Shown here in pieces: positions 52,113 to 61,000 of a stretch of DNA of 64,000 bases. Each line of letters opens with the position of its first letter. Position 1 is the stretch's first letter. A model generated the notes under the pieces. That model was not told the DNA's origin. It made no database searches and saw only the letters and a program-made list of their open reading frames with translations. The translations under genes and the position numbers were made by a program. Source of the DNA: Streptomyces sp. STR69 (lineage in GTDB: Bacteria; Actinomycetota; Actinomycetes; Streptomycetales; Streptomycetaceae); assembly GCF_024519455.1 (NCBI RefSeq), contig NZ_JALJRY010000021.1, positions 138,078 through 202,077 of the forward strand, written 5' to 3'.

Positions 52113-52919
52113 TCACTCCTCGTAGTGCGGGAGGATCTCGCCGTTCTTGACGTAGGTGAGCGCCGCGGTGACGTCGTAGGCGTGGATCGCGGAGACCTGC
52201 GGGGTCAGCCGGTCGGACAGGTCCTGGATCACCTGGCCGGTGAAGGAGGCGTCCCGTGCTGCGGTGTCGGTGAACCCGAGGCTGAGGGAGGCGTGGAAGT
52301 GCTGGTCGTGGGGGTTGTCGTGGGCGACGTCCGGGGTGTCCCAGAGCTTTTCGATCCAGGGCAGGAACGTCTGTGTGCGCAGTTCCTTCAGCACTCCGGT
52401 GCCGGCGAGCGCGGGAGCGAGCTGCTCGTTGACGAACTTCCGGAAGGCGCCGGCGCCGATCCCGTCTCTGCGGCGCAGGTAGATCAGAGCGCGGGCACCG
52501 ACCGTCTGTCCGGGGCCTGCGACGTCGTACCAGCGGGATGAGTTCGGCGGGCCGGCGTAGAACAGGGTGCGGCGGAACACGTTGATCTCGTCGGCGTAGG
52601 CCAGCTTCGTCTGCTTGCGCCCTTTCAGGGGTGCAAGCGCCGACTGGAAGGTGACTTCCGCGACTCCGTCGATCTTCCGGTCGGCGGGGATCGCGGTCTG
52701 GACCCCGTCTATGGCCGGCCACCGGCCCGGGTTGTGCTCGGCGAGGTGGATCTGCCGGTACTCCTCCAGGCCCGGGGTGGCGGAGATGATCCCTGAGTGC
52801 GGGCCCTTCCAGTGGTCCATGCCGGTCTGGCGGGGCTGGTCGGTCCGCACCCACAGCAGGATCGAGGAGGTGAGGGGCTTCTTCACTTCCGGGGGTGCGA
52901 CGGCCGGTGACGTGCTCAT
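52113..52919 (-). CDS. EthD-like dimeric alpha/beta-barrel protein
   Basis: 268 residues. The N-terminal half has an EthD-like pattern (MDHWKGPHSGIISATPGLEE, then YRQIHLAEHNPGRW). A second similar fold probably follows (LPWIEKLWDTPDVAHDNPHD, QHFHASLSLGF). Such proteins often serve in oxidative degradation pathways or polyketide cyclisation. No catalytic residues can be assigned. It is the third gene of a likely operon with the hydrolase and oxidoreductase genes. Confidence 0.6.
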   Translation of the reverse strand: MSTSPAVAPPEVKKPLTSSILLWVRTDQPRQTGMDHWKGPHSGIISATPGLEEYRQIHLAEHNPGRWPAIDGVQTAIPADRKIDGVAEVTFQSALAPLKGRKQTKLAYADEINVFRRTLFYAGPPNSSRWYDVAGPGQTVGARALIYLRRRDGIGAGAFRKFVNEQLAPALAGTGVLKELRTQTFLPWIEKLWDTPDVAHDNPHDQHFHASLSLGFTDTAARDASFTGQVIQDLSDRLTPQVSAIHAYDVTAALTYVKNGEILPHYEE

Positions 52920-52955
52920 GGTGTTGCCCTTCTCTTCCTGGTCAAGCGGTTGTCA

Positions 52956-53819
52956 TCAGGCGAGGAACTCGACCGCCACGGGGGCGAACCGGTCGTGGTA
53001 CTGGAAGATGCCGCCGTGCCCGGAGTCGGGGTAGATGATCAGCTCACTGCCCTTGATGCGCCGGTGCAGGTCCTCCGACAGGACCGACGGCACCATGCGG
53101 TCGTTGTCGCCGTTGGCGATCAGGGTGGGCTGAGTGATCGACGACAGGTCGTCGGGGGTGGAGCGCCCCCACTTCTTGATGGCCTTCAGCTGTGTCTGGA
53201 AAGCCTTGGTCTTGATGTCCGCGTCGCGGTCGACGGTGCGTTCCTTGAGCCGGTTGACGAACGCGCGCCCGGCCGCCTTGCCGGTGGCGTTGCGGTTGAA
53301 GAACAGGAACTCCTTGGGGTCCGAGCGGGTCAGGGTGGCACGCAGGATGTCCCAGTAGGTGATTCTGGCGACCTTGTCCATGTCCTTGCCGCCCTTGGGC
53401 CCGGTGCCGGTGAGGACGAGCCTGCGGACGAGCTCGGGGTGCTTCACCACCAGGGCCTGGGCGACCATGCCGCCGAGGGAGAAGGAGAAGACGTCGATCT
53501 TGTCGTACCCGAGCGCCTTGATGAAGGTGTAGGCGTCGTCGGCCATCGCCTCGACGCTGTCCGGCACCTGGCCGGTGGATGCCCCGACACCGCGGTTGTC
53601 GAAGGCGATGACGTGACGGCCCTTCGCGACGGGGTCGACGATGCGGGGGTCCCAGTTGTCCAGGGTCGCGGCGAGGTGGACGAAGAAGACGACGGGGATG
53701 CCGCCCTTCGGTCCCAGCTCGCGGTAGGCGTAGGTGACGCCGCCGGCGCTGACGGTGCGGGCCGGGGCCTTCGCGTAGGAGGTGATGACGGCTTCGTTCG
53801 GGGTGCCGGTGCTGCTCAT
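52956..53819 (-). CDS. Alpha/beta hydrolase
   Basis: 287 residues. Core motifs: FVHLAATLDNWDP (oxyanion region with His-Leu instead of His-Gly), AFDNRGVGAST, nucleophile elbow SFSLGGMVAQAL and C-terminal His in PDSGHGGIFQYH. The Asp is in NGDNDRMVP. Similar to haloperoxidase-like or hydroxymuconic-type hydrolases. It lies between the oxidoreductase and EthD-like genes, all on the minus strand and spaced 66 and 36 bases. Confidence 0.85.
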   Translation of the reverse strand: MSSTGTPNEAVITSYAKAPARTVSAGGVTYAYRELGPKGGIPVVFFVHLAATLDNWDPRIVDPVAKGRHVIAFDNRGVGASTGQVPDSVEAMADDAYTFIKALGYDKIDVFSFSLGGMVAQALVVKHPELVRRLVLTGTGPKGGKDMDKVARITYWDILRATLTRSDPKEFLFFNRNATGKAAGRAFVNRLKERTVDRDADIKTKAFQTQLKAIKKWGRSTPDDLSSITQPTLIANGDNDRMVPSVLSEDLHRRIKGSELIIYPDSGHGGIFQYHDRFAPVAVEFLA

Positions 53820-53885
53820 GACGGATTCTCCTCGGGTGTTTTGTGTCGCTGTGCGTGTTGTGTCACCCGTCGCGGTTGCGGCGGG

Positions 53886-54881
53886 TCAGCTGTTGCCGAT
53901 GACGGCCTTGCCGCGGATGCCGCCCTGGGACAGGGACTGCAGCGCCTGCGGGGTCTGGTCGAAGCGGACCACCTTTCCCACGACCGGGCGCACCACGCCC
54001 TGGTCGATGAGGGTGGTGATGTGGCGGAGCTGGTCGCCGCTGGCGCGCATGAGCAGGAACTCGTACGTCACGCCGAGCTTCTTCGCCTGCCTGCGGATCT
54101 TGCGGCTCAGGCCGGCGACCGCAAGGCGCAGCAGCGGGTTCAGGCCTGCCTCGCGGGCGAACGCGGGGTCCGGGGGACCGGCGATCCCGATGGCCTTACC
54201 GCCAGGCTTGAGCACCCGCAGGGACTTCTCGAGGTTCTCCCCACCGATTCCGTCCAACACCAGGTCGTAGCCGGTCAGGAGCTGCTCGAAGTCCTGGGTG
54301 CGGTAGTCGATCACCGTGTCCGCGCCGAGCGCGCGCACGAAGTGCGCGTTGGAACCGCCGGCGGTCGTGGCGACGCTCGCACCGAGGTGTGCGGCGAGCT
54401 GGATCGCGATCGAACCGACCCCGCCGGCGCCGGCGTGGACGAGAACCTTCTGCCCGGGCCGCACCTTCCCGCGTTCCACCAGCGCCTGCCATGCCGTGAG
54501 CGCCACCAGTGGCAGCGAGCCTGCCTCATCCATGCTGATCGAGGCGGGCTTGAGCGCCACGTCGCCCTCCGCGACGGCGATGCGCTCGGCGAACGTGCCG
54601 ATGCGGTCCTGGGCGGGCCGGGCGTAGACCTCGTCTCCGGGCTTGAAGCCGCGAACCGCCTTCCCGACTCCGATGACGGTGCCCGCGACGTCGTTGCCCA
54701 GGATCAGTGGCAGCTTGTACGGCAGGATCTGCTTGAACTCACCGGCGCGGATCTTCTCATCCAGCGGGTTCAGCCCGGCGGCCTCCACCCGGACCAGCAC
54801 GTCGTGCTCTCCCACGGTGGGCTCGGGGACCTCCGCCTCCTGTAGCGGCTCCTTGTACTTGGTGACGACGAACGCTCTCAT
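53886..54881 (-). CDS. NADP-dependent zinc-independent quinone oxidoreductase (MDR family)
   Basis: 331 residues. N-terminal GroES-like domain (VLVRVEAAGLNPLDEKIRAG, GNDVAGTVIGVG) without catalytic-zinc Cys. The Rossmann motif is HAGAGGVGSIAIQLA, followed by DTVIDYRTQDF. Typical quinone oxidoreductase/enoyl reductase of the MDR superfamily, reducing quinones or enones with NADPH. It is first in the operon and faces the second TetR gene across a dyad operator. Confidence 0.9.
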   Translation of the reverse strand: MRAFVVTKYKEPLQEAEVPEPTVGEHDVLVRVEAAGLNPLDEKIRAGEFKQILPYKLPLILGNDVAGTVIGVGKAVRGFKPGDEVYARPAQDRIGTFAERIAVAEGDVALKPASISMDEAGSLPLVALTAWQALVERGKVRPGQKVLVHAGAGGVGSIAIQLAAHLGASVATTAGGSNAHFVRALGADTVIDYRTQDFEQLLTGYDLVLDGIGGENLEKSLRVLKPGGKAIGIAGPPDPAFAREAGLNPLLRLAVAGLSRKIRRQAKKLGVTYEFLLMRASGDQLRHITTLIDQGVVRPVVGKVVRFDQTPQALQSLSQGGIRGKAVIGNS

Positions 54882-54979
54882 GGGGCGCCACTCCTTGCCT
54901 TCATCCTATTTATCCAGGTCTGAGACCGGGTCGGCCAATTCGACGCGACTTCCGGGGTCTCGCCCCGCTCGGTCAATCC

Positions 54980-55005
54980 GAGTACGCTCAACTATGAGTG
55001 TACTC
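54980..55005. promoter_or_regulatory. TetR operator (copy 2)
   Basis: Arms GAGTACGCTCA (54980-54990) and TGAGTGTACTC (54995-55005) form an inverted repeat with one mismatched pair around ACTA. The 4-base spacer and TCA-nnTA-TGA centre are the same as in the operator at 50154-50181. It lies between the divergent oxidoreductase and TetR genes, 24 bases before the TetR ATG. Confidence 0.8.
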
Positions 55006-55029
55006 AGAATTATTGTCAAGGGAGGCCCC

Positions 55030-55653
55030 ATGGGACGCGGCCACATGCCGCTCGGGCGCCGCGAGCGGGCCAAACAGGCCAAGCGCGAGCGCATCATGAC
55101 CGCGGCCCGTGAGCTGTTCGCCGAACACGGCGTCAGCGGGGTCACGACGCAGCAGATCGCCCACCGGGCCGACGTCGCGATCGGCACCCTCTACCTGTAC
55201 GCGTCCACGAAGGCCGAGTTGCTGATCATGGTGCAGAACGAGAAGTTCGCCGCCGCCATCGACGCCGGCCTCGCCGCCGCGAACGCCGCCGCCGGACAGG
55301 GCGCCCTGGAGCCGGTCGTCGCCCTCATCCGTCCCGTGGTGGAGTGCCTGAGGGAAGAGATCGAGAACGGCCGCACATACCTGCACGAACTCGTCTTCGG
55401 CGACCCGACCGAGCCCTACCGGCAAGCGGGCCTGGCCCTTGCCGGCCGCCTCGAGGACGGCGTCACCGGCCTGCTCACCCGCGACGCGCACATCGGCGCC
55501 GCCGACGCGGCAACGCTGGCGCGGGTGATCACCGCGATCATCCACATCAGCACCACCGCCACCGTGTACCTGGAACGCAGCGACGAAGTCGTCCTCGCCG
55601 ACATCCGCGACCAGATCCACGCCACCCTGGCGCCCCACCACCGCGCGGTATGA
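55030..55653 (+). CDS. TetR/AcrR family regulator (copy 2)
   Basis: 207 residues from ATG 55030 (GGGAGG 4-5 bases upstream). The HTH region IMTAARELFAEHGVSGVTTQ, QIAHRADVAIGTLYLYASTK and the ligand domain are paralogous to the TetR at 49526-50128. The closest differences fall in recognition-helix residues (ADVAIGTLYLY against ADIGTGTLFLY), which fits related but distinct operators. Probable repressor of the divergent oxidoreductase-hydrolase-EthD operon. Confidence 0.92.
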   Translation: MGRGHMPLGRRERAKQAKRERIMTAARELFAEHGVSGVTTQQIAHRADVAIGTLYLYASTKAELLIMVQNEKFAAAIDAGLAAANAAAGQGALEPVVALIRPVVECLREEIENGRTYLHELVFGDPTEPYRQAGLALAGRLEDGVTGLLTRDAHIGAADAATLARVITAIIHISTTATVYLERSDEVVLADIRDQIHATLAPHHRAV

Positions 55654-55703
55654 CCGCTCGCTCCACGAGCCGACCATCGAACACCCCGGGAAGGGAGCAC
55701 GTC

Positions 55704-55844
55704 ATGAGCGCACTACGGCGCATCGTCCTCGGCGCCGGCTCGAGCACGATCGGCACGCATACGGCTTCTGGAGAGCGCCCGGGTCACCGACTGTGTCGGC
55801 GTCCGGTGAGCTACCGCCGATGCCGCTCCCTGCAGGTTTCGTAG
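55704..55844 (+). pseudogene. Truncated small reading frame after the TetR gene
   Basis: An ATG with a GGGAAGGGAG ribosome-binding site codes MSALRRIVLGAGSSTIGTH, a plausible N-terminus. It then becomes Arg/Ser-rich non-protein-like sequence and stops after 46 residues. The start signals suggest a former gene co-transcribed with TetR whose body was removed; the family is not recognisable. Confidence 0.45.
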
Positions 55845-55847
55845 GCC

Positions 55848-56110
55848 GTGCGCCGGAGCGTGAATCCTCCGGGACTTGCAGGTCTGCCACAACCGGTGTG
55901 GCGGGCAGGTCGCGGACCGACGCCGGAAGTGCGAATCGGCTTCCGGCTGACGGATCTTCCCGAGCTGGGGGCGTTCTCTTTCGTGTCGACTTCGTGGGAA
56001 CTCGCCGCCGAGCTAGCCGCGTTGGCTGCTGCCCTGGAGGTGGCTACAGGCGGCCGGTCGTTGAGGTCGACAGGACGCAGGTCCTCGCTCAGGATGCGGT
56101 ACGACTCGCG
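55848..56110 (+). pseudogene. Remnant of an actinophage-type recombination directionality factor
   Basis: One frame reads AGRGPTPEVRIGFRLTDLPE, LGAFSFVSTSWELAAEL, matching the pattern of RDF proteins (GRGP-PSI-V-FRLA-DPDLG-F-F-TGSW-LA). A neighbouring frame then supplies YRRPVVEVD, like the family end (VSYRKPVIKV). So a C-terminal part survives with a frameshift and a small deletion. RDFs direct excision by serine integrases. No integrase is in the window. Confidence 0.5.
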
Positions 56111-56196
56111 GCGTGACGTCGGTCTGTCGGCTGCAGGTGTCGTGCGGGTGAGGCTCCGTGTTCAATCGATGCATGGCATCCGGGCGAGGCTCGGAG

Positions 56197-57036
56197 TCAG
56201 GGCCCCACCCGTCGCCAGTCCGTCACAGGGCCAGGGTTTGTGTGGTCCACAGGGGTGACCCAGAAGGCTTTGCCCAGCTCGGCGCTAAAGTGCGCGCCTG
56301 TCCGGCCGTCCCCCGAGGAGCGGCCGGTGAGGCGGCGGCCGATCCAGGGGAGGAGGTACTGGCGGGTGAAGCGGACGTCCTCCACGCGGCGGGCGGTCCA
56401 GTTCGGGGGCGGGGTCGGCGGCATCGGGGTGCGCCACTCCGGGTCCTCCGCCTCGTAGCCGAGGGTCTGCCATACGGCCTCGGCGACGCGGCGGTGGCCC
56501 TCATCCGTGAGGTGGAGGCGGTCGACGTCCCACGCGCGCGGGTCGGCGAGTGAGGGGGCGCCGTACAGGTCCACGACCAGGGCGCCGTGCCGGTCGGCGA
56601 GGTCGTCGACGCAGGCGAAGAGCTCTTCCATGCGCGGCCGGAAGCGCTCCAGGACCGGGCCCTGGCGGCCGGGGCTGCGCATCAGCACCAGCTGCTTGCA
56701 GGCGGGCGTGAGGCGCTCCACGGCCTCCTCCAGCAGCGCGCGCACCCGGCCCATGTCGCACTTGGGGCGCAGGGTGTCGTTCAGGCCGCCGACCAGCGTG
56801 ATCACATCGGGCTGCATGGCCGCCGCCGGGCAGACCTGCTCCTCGACGATCTGCGCGATCAGCTTGCCGCGTACGGCGAGGTTGGCGTACCGGAAGCCGG
56901 GCGTCCGGGCGGCCATCCGCCCGGCGAGGAGGTCGGCCCAGCCCCGGTAGGTGCCGTCAGGGAGCAGGTCCGACATGCCCTCGGTGAAGGAGTCGCCGAT
57001 CGCGACCAGGCTGGTGTGCGTGGGATTCGTCTGCAT
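56197..57036 (-). CDS. SGNH/GDSL hydrolase
   Basis: 279 residues. Block I is AIGDSFTEGMSD (catalytic Ser), block III TLVGGLNDTL (Asn), block V DRLHLTDEGHRRVAE (Asp and His). No signal peptide, so it is probably an intracellular esterase or acyl hydrolase. The ~60-residue C-terminal extension (PPPNWTARRVEDVRFTRQYL) is common in Streptomyces members. First intact non-island gene on this side. Confidence 0.9.
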   Translation of the reverse strand: MQTNPTHTSLVAIGDSFTEGMSDLLPDGTYRGWADLLAGRMAARTPGFRYANLAVRGKLIAQIVEEQVCPAAAMQPDVITLVGGLNDTLRPKCDMGRVRALLEEAVERLTPACKQLVLMRSPGRQGPVLERFRPRMEELFACVDDLADRHGALVVDLYGAPSLADPRAWDVDRLHLTDEGHRRVAEAVWQTLGYEAEDPEWRTPMPPTPPPNWTARRVEDVRFTRQYLLPWIGRRLTGRSSGDGRTGAHFSAELGKAFWVTPVDHTNPGPVTDWRRVGP

Positions 57037-57103
57037 GGCGACGAAGATGATATCCCGCGTCCATACCCGCCGGTCGGTCCCCCTCCCCGATCAGGGGCCG
57101 GGC

Positions 57104-58117
57104 TCACGTCCGCTGCCCGAACAGCTCCCGCAGCACGTCCTCCATGGTCACAAGACCGGTCAGTCGCCCCTCCTCGTCGAGGACCGCCGCGAGGTGCGTA
57201 CGGCCGCTGCGCATCGCGGTGAGGACGTCGTCCATGGGAGTGCTCTCCCGGATGTTCGCGATGGAGCGCATGTCCTCCACCTTGAACGGCTCGTCGCGCG
57301 GCGAGGCGTCGAGCGCGTCCTTGACATGGAGGTAGCCGATGATGCGGCGCTCGGCGTCCACCACTGGGAAGCGGGAGAACCCGGACTCGGCCGACAGCAC
57401 CTCCAGCTCGGCCGGAGTGATGCCCGCGACCACGTAGTCGACGCGTTCGAGGGGGAGTACGACGTCCCGGACCGGTCTGCTGCCGAGCTCCAGCGCGTCG
57501 TTCAACCGCTCCCGGGCGCGCTCGTCGATGAGACCTGCCGCGCCGGAGTCCCTGACGATCCGGGCGAGTTCGGCGTCCGAGAAGGTCGCCGTGACCTCGT
57601 CCTTGACCTCGACACGCAGCAGTTTGAGCAGCGTGTTGGCGAACGCGTTGATCGTGAAGATCACCGGGCGCAGCGCCCGGGACAGCGTCACCAGCGGCGG
57701 TCCGAGGAGCAGAGCGCTGCGTACCGGCTCGGCCAGGGCGATGTTCTTCGGCACCATCTCGCCGAGCAGCATGTGCAGATAGGTCGCCGCGGCCAGCGCG
57801 ATCACGAAGGACACCGCATGGCCCGCGCTCTCCGGGACGCCGACCGCGTGGAACACCGGTTCCAGCAGATGCGCGATCGCCGGCTCGGCGACGATACCGA
57901 GCACCAGCGTGCACAGCGTGATGCCGAGCTGGGCCGCGGCCAGCAGCACGGACACGTGCTCCAGACCCCACAACACGCTCTTGGCGCGCCGGTCGCCCTG
58001 CTCGGCGTGCGGCTCGATCTGGCTGCGGCGCACCGAGATCAGCGCGAACTCGGCGCCCACGAAGAAGGCGTTGACGACCAGCGTCGCCAACCCGATCAGC
58101 AGTTGTACGGCGGTCAC
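57104..58117 (-). CDS. CNNM/DUF21 and CBS-domain membrane protein (HlyC/CorC-like)
   Basis: 337 residues. Four N-terminal hydrophobic segments form the DUF21/CNNM domain (VNAFFVGAEFALISVRRSQI, VPKNIALAEP). A CBS pair follows (VRDVVLPLERVDYVV; MRSIANIRESTPMDDVLTAM). Unlike its upstream neighbour it lacks the C-terminal CorC-HlyC domain. CNNM proteins transport Mg or Na ions and sense Mg-ATP through CBS. It overlaps the upstream paralogue by 4 bases (ATGA). Confidence 0.9.
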   Translation of the reverse strand: MTAVQLLIGLATLVVNAFFVGAEFALISVRRSQIEPHAEQGDRRAKSVLWGLEHVSVLLAAAQLGITLCTLVLGIVAEPAIAHLLEPVFHAVGVPESAGHAVSFVIALAAATYLHMLLGEMVPKNIALAEPVRSALLLGPPLVTLSRALRPVIFTINAFANTLLKLLRVEVKDEVTATFSDAELARIVRDSGAAGLIDERARERLNDALELGSRPVRDVVLPLERVDYVVAGITPAELEVLSAESGFSRFPVVDAERRIIGYLHVKDALDASPRDEPFKVEDMRSIANIRESTPMDDVLTAMRSGRTHLAAVLDEEGRLTGLVTMEDVLRELFGQRT

Positions 58118-59472
58118 AGCTCCCCCTTCGCGGAGTCGGAATCGGAACCGGAGTCAGGACCGGATGCGGCCCGCGGCGCGTGCAGCAGCAGCCGCGCGGC
58201 CCGCCGCCCCGACGCGTCCACCACGTCGATTCGCCACCCGGCGACCTCGACGGTGTCCCCGACCTCCGGAATCCGCCCCAGCTCGGTGGCGACCAGACCG
58301 GCCAGCGTCTCGTACGGCCCCTCGGGCACCCGCAGCCCGACGCGCGCGAGCTGGTCCATGCGGGCGGCGCCGTCCGCCGAGTACAGCGTGCGGCCCTCGT
58401 CGTCCGTCCCCGCCGATGCCAGGTCGGGCGTCTCGTGCGGGTCGTGCTCGTCCCGCACCTCTCCTACGACCTCCTCGACGATGTCCTCCAGGGTCGCGAC
58501 CCCCGCCGTGCCGCCGTACTCGTCGATGACGACGGCCATCGTGCGCTTGCCGGACAGCCGGTCCAGGAGGCGGTCCACGGTGAGGGACTCGGGGACCAGG
58601 AGGGGTTCGCGCAGCACGTCGGAGAGGGGGAAGCGGGCCCGCTGGTCCGCCGGTACCGCCAGGACGTCCTTGATGTGCACGGTGCCGACGACGTCGTCGA
58701 GGCTGCCGCGGTAGACCGGGAAGCGGGACAGGCCGGTCGCCCGGGTCGCGTTGGCCACGTCCTCGCAGGTCGCCTGGGTGTCGAGGGCGACGACCTGGAC
58801 GCGGGGCGTCATCACGTTCTCCGCGGTGAGGTCGGCGAGGTTCAGGGTCCGGACGAACAGTTCGGCGGTGTCCGGCTCCAGGGCGCCCTGCTTGGCGGAG
58901 TGCCGGGCCAGCGCGGCCAGCTCCTGCGGTCCGCGCGCGGAGGCCAGCTCCTCGGCGGGTTCCAGGCCGAAGGCCCGCACCACATGGTTGGCCGTGTTGT
59001 TCAGATGGCTGATGAACGGTCGGAACGCGGCGCTGAACCAGCGCTGCGCGTTGCCCACCCGTTTGGCGACGGCCAGGGGTGAGGAGATCGCCCAGTTCTT
59101 CGGCACCAGCTCGCCGACGACCATCAGGAACACCGTCGACAGCGCCGTACCGAGCACCAGCGCGACGGACTTCGACGCCGAGTGCGAGATGCCCAACGAC
59201 TCCAGGGGACCCGCGATGAGGGCGGCGATCGACGGCTCGGAGAGCATGCCGACGACCAGGTTGGTGACCGTGATGCCGAGCTGCGCGCCGGAGAGCTGGA
59301 AGGTCAGATTCCGTACGGCCTTCAGGGCGCCCGAGGCGCCGCGCTCGCCGCGCTCGACCGCGCGCTCCAGCTCGCCGCGCTCGACGGTGGTCAGCGAGAA
59401 CTCGGCCGCGACGAAGGCACCACAGGCGAGCGAGAGCAGGATCGCCACCAGCAGCAGAAGCACTTCGGTCAT
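58114..59472 (-). CDS. CNNM/DUF21, CBS and CorC/HlyC domain membrane protein
   Basis: 452 residues: N-terminal membrane segments with FVAAEFSLTTVERGELERAV and LVPKNWAISSP, a CBS pair (NVMTPRVQVVALDTQATCED; FPLSDVLREPLLVPESLTVD), the YGGTAGVATLEDIVEEVVGE signature and a C-terminal CorC/HlyC PCMH-like domain. Together with the next gene it forms the paired paralogue operon common in actinobacteria, which may assemble as a heteromer in divalent-cation homeostasis. Confidence 0.92.
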   Translation of the reverse strand: MTEVLLLLVAILLSLACGAFVAAEFSLTTVERGELERAVERGERGASGALKAVRNLTFQLSGAQLGITVTNLVVGMLSEPSIAALIAGPLESLGISHSASKSVALVLGTALSTVFLMVVGELVPKNWAISSPLAVAKRVGNAQRWFSAAFRPFISHLNNTANHVVRAFGLEPAEELASARGPQELAALARHSAKQGALEPDTAELFVRTLNLADLTAENVMTPRVQVVALDTQATCEDVANATRATGLSRFPVYRGSLDDVVGTVHIKDVLAVPADQRARFPLSDVLREPLLVPESLTVDRLLDRLSGKRTMAVVIDEYGGTAGVATLEDIVEEVVGEVRDEHDPHETPDLASAGTDDEGRTLYSADGAARMDQLARVGLRVPEGPYETLAGLVATELGRIPEVGDTVEVAGWRIDVVDASGRRAARLLLHAPRAASGPDSGSDSDSAKGEL

Positions 59473-59622
59473 CGGGTCACCTCCGTCCCATGATCGGACA
59501 GGGCAGGGAGGTTCGCGCGATGTCGCGTACTGGGAGGCTCGCCCATGGGCGGACGCTCACACCTTTCGAGGAGATGGAGAAGTTCCGGGTCGTCCGCCAA
59601 TGGTAAAGGATGAGCAAAGCGA

Positions 59623-60048
59623 TCAGGTGGTGAGGTGCTTCACCCAGCGCCGCCAGTGGTCCTCGCGTACGTACCCCGCCGCGCGCCAGGCATGCTGCCC
59701 GGTCTCGTTGCGTTCCAGCACCATGGCGTCCCCGCGCCGCCCGCCCAGCGCCACGAACCGCTCCTCGGCCGCCGTGAGCAGCGCCGAGCCGATGCCCCGG
59801 CGACGCTGTTCCGGATGTACCGCCAGCCGGTAGAGGTGACAGCGCCAGCCGTCGAAGCCGGCGATCACGGACCCGACGAGCCGCCCGTCGCGTTCCGCGA
59901 GGATCAGCGCGTCCGGGTCCCGGTCGATGAGCCGGGCCACACCGCCGCGGTCGTCGCTGATGCTCGTCCCTTCGGCGGCCTCGCGCCAGAACGCCAGCAC
60001 GGCGTCGATGTCGGAGGGGGCCGCGCTGCGGATATGAAGATCACTCAT
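59623..60048 (-). CDS. GNAT family N-acetyltransferase
   Basis: 141 residues from ATG 60048, which overlaps the LLM oxidoreductase stop by 8 bases; the longer frame is not needed. GNAT fold: IRSAAPSDIDAVLAFWREAA, LYRLAVHPEQRRRGIGSALL (acetyl-CoA loop), and the C-terminal AWRAAGYVREDHWRRWVKHL. Substrate unknown. Co-transcribed with the LLM gene. Confidence 0.9.
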   Translation of the reverse strand: MSDLHIRSAAPSDIDAVLAFWREAAEGTSISDDRGGVARLIDRDPDALILAERDGRLVGSVIAGFDGWRCHLYRLAVHPEQRRRGIGSALLTAAEERFVALGGRRGDAMVLERNETGQHAWRAAGYVREDHWRRWVKHLTT

Positions 60049-60952
60049 GGGACGAGCCAAGCAGAGGGCCGGCTGGTGCGGCGAGCGGATTTCGGCGCAG
60101 TTCCTCGACGACCGGCGCGAATGCCTCCAGGTACGGCTCCAGCACGGTGAGATAGGAGAACCCGTACCCGTCGCGCAGCGCACGCAGCTTCGTGGCGATG
60201 TGGTCCAGCGTGCCGACCAGCATCACGGGGAGGTCGAGCACCTGCTCCAGGGTCAGGTCCGGGCGACGGTCCAGCAGCGGCCGGAGCGCCTCCGCGGGAT
60301 CGTCCGTCACCGCCACCATCTGGATCAGCAGGTTGAGTTCGGCGGGTTCCGCCCGCTCGGCCGCGAACTCCCGGTACCGGGCGACCCGTTGACCGAACTC
60401 GGTGGAGTCGACCGGCGCCAGCTTGCCCTCCGTGTCGCCCGGCACCAGCCGCGCACCCGTGAACGCCGCGATGTCCGCGTGCTCGGCGGTCAGGCGCAGC
60501 ATGCGGTCGCCGTTGCCGCCCAGGAGCAGCGGTACCCGTGTCTTCGTGGTCTCCAGCAGCCGTGCCAACTCCTCGACGGTGCGCCGCAGATGGTCCACCC
60601 GTTCCCCCGGCGAACCGAAGGGCAGCCCCGCCGTGTCGTGCTCCGCCTGTATGTAGCCGGTGCCGAGGCCGAGTTCGAGGCGTCCGCCCGTGAGGTCGTT
60701 GGTCGTCGCGACCTCGCGGGCCAGCAGAGTCGGGTTCCAGAAGCCCGCGTTGAGCACGAACGTGCCCACCCGTGGCCGTTCGGTCGCGTCCGCCGCCGCG
60801 ACCAGTGCCGGGAACGGCGCGACCATGCCCAGATGGTCGGGGACCAGGATCACGTCGTAGCCGAGTTCCTCGGCGCGTCGGCATCTCTCGCGCCACTCGT
60901 CGGCGGGCGCGGACGTGAGCAGACTGGCTCCGAAGCGGAACGGGCGCGGCAT
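60041..60952 (-). CDS. LLM-class F420-dependent oxidoreductase (TIGR03621-like)
   Basis: 303 residues. Luciferase-like barrel: FRFGASLLTSAPADEW, LGYDVILVPDHLG, TFVLNAGFWNPTLLAREVAT and RLELGLGTGYIQAEHD, a pattern typical of mycobacterial and streptomycete F420 oxidoreductases of this subgroup. It probably uses F420H2; substrate unknown. Coupled to the GNAT gene downstream. Confidence 0.88.
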   Translation of the reverse strand: MPRPFRFGASLLTSAPADEWRERCRRAEELGYDVILVPDHLGMVAPFPALVAAADATERPRVGTFVLNAGFWNPTLLAREVATTNDLTGGRLELGLGTGYIQAEHDTAGLPFGSPGERVDHLRRTVEELARLLETTKTRVPLLLGGNGDRMLRLTAEHADIAAFTGARLVPGDTEGKLAPVDSTEFGQRVARYREFAAERAEPAELNLLIQMVAVTDDPAEALRPLLDRRPDLTLEQVLDLPVMLVGTLDHIATKLRALRDGYGFSYLTVLEPYLEAFAPVVEELRRNPLAAPAGPLLGSSHE

Positions 60953-61000
60953 GAACTCTCCTGAGCAGCGGGGGATTTCAGAACGACCGTCGCGATTCCA

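Noticed and set aside
43240..56190. Direct repeats (att sites) flanking the island.
   Set aside because: No convincing matching repeat was seen by eye at the two edges, and no tRNA gene is present.
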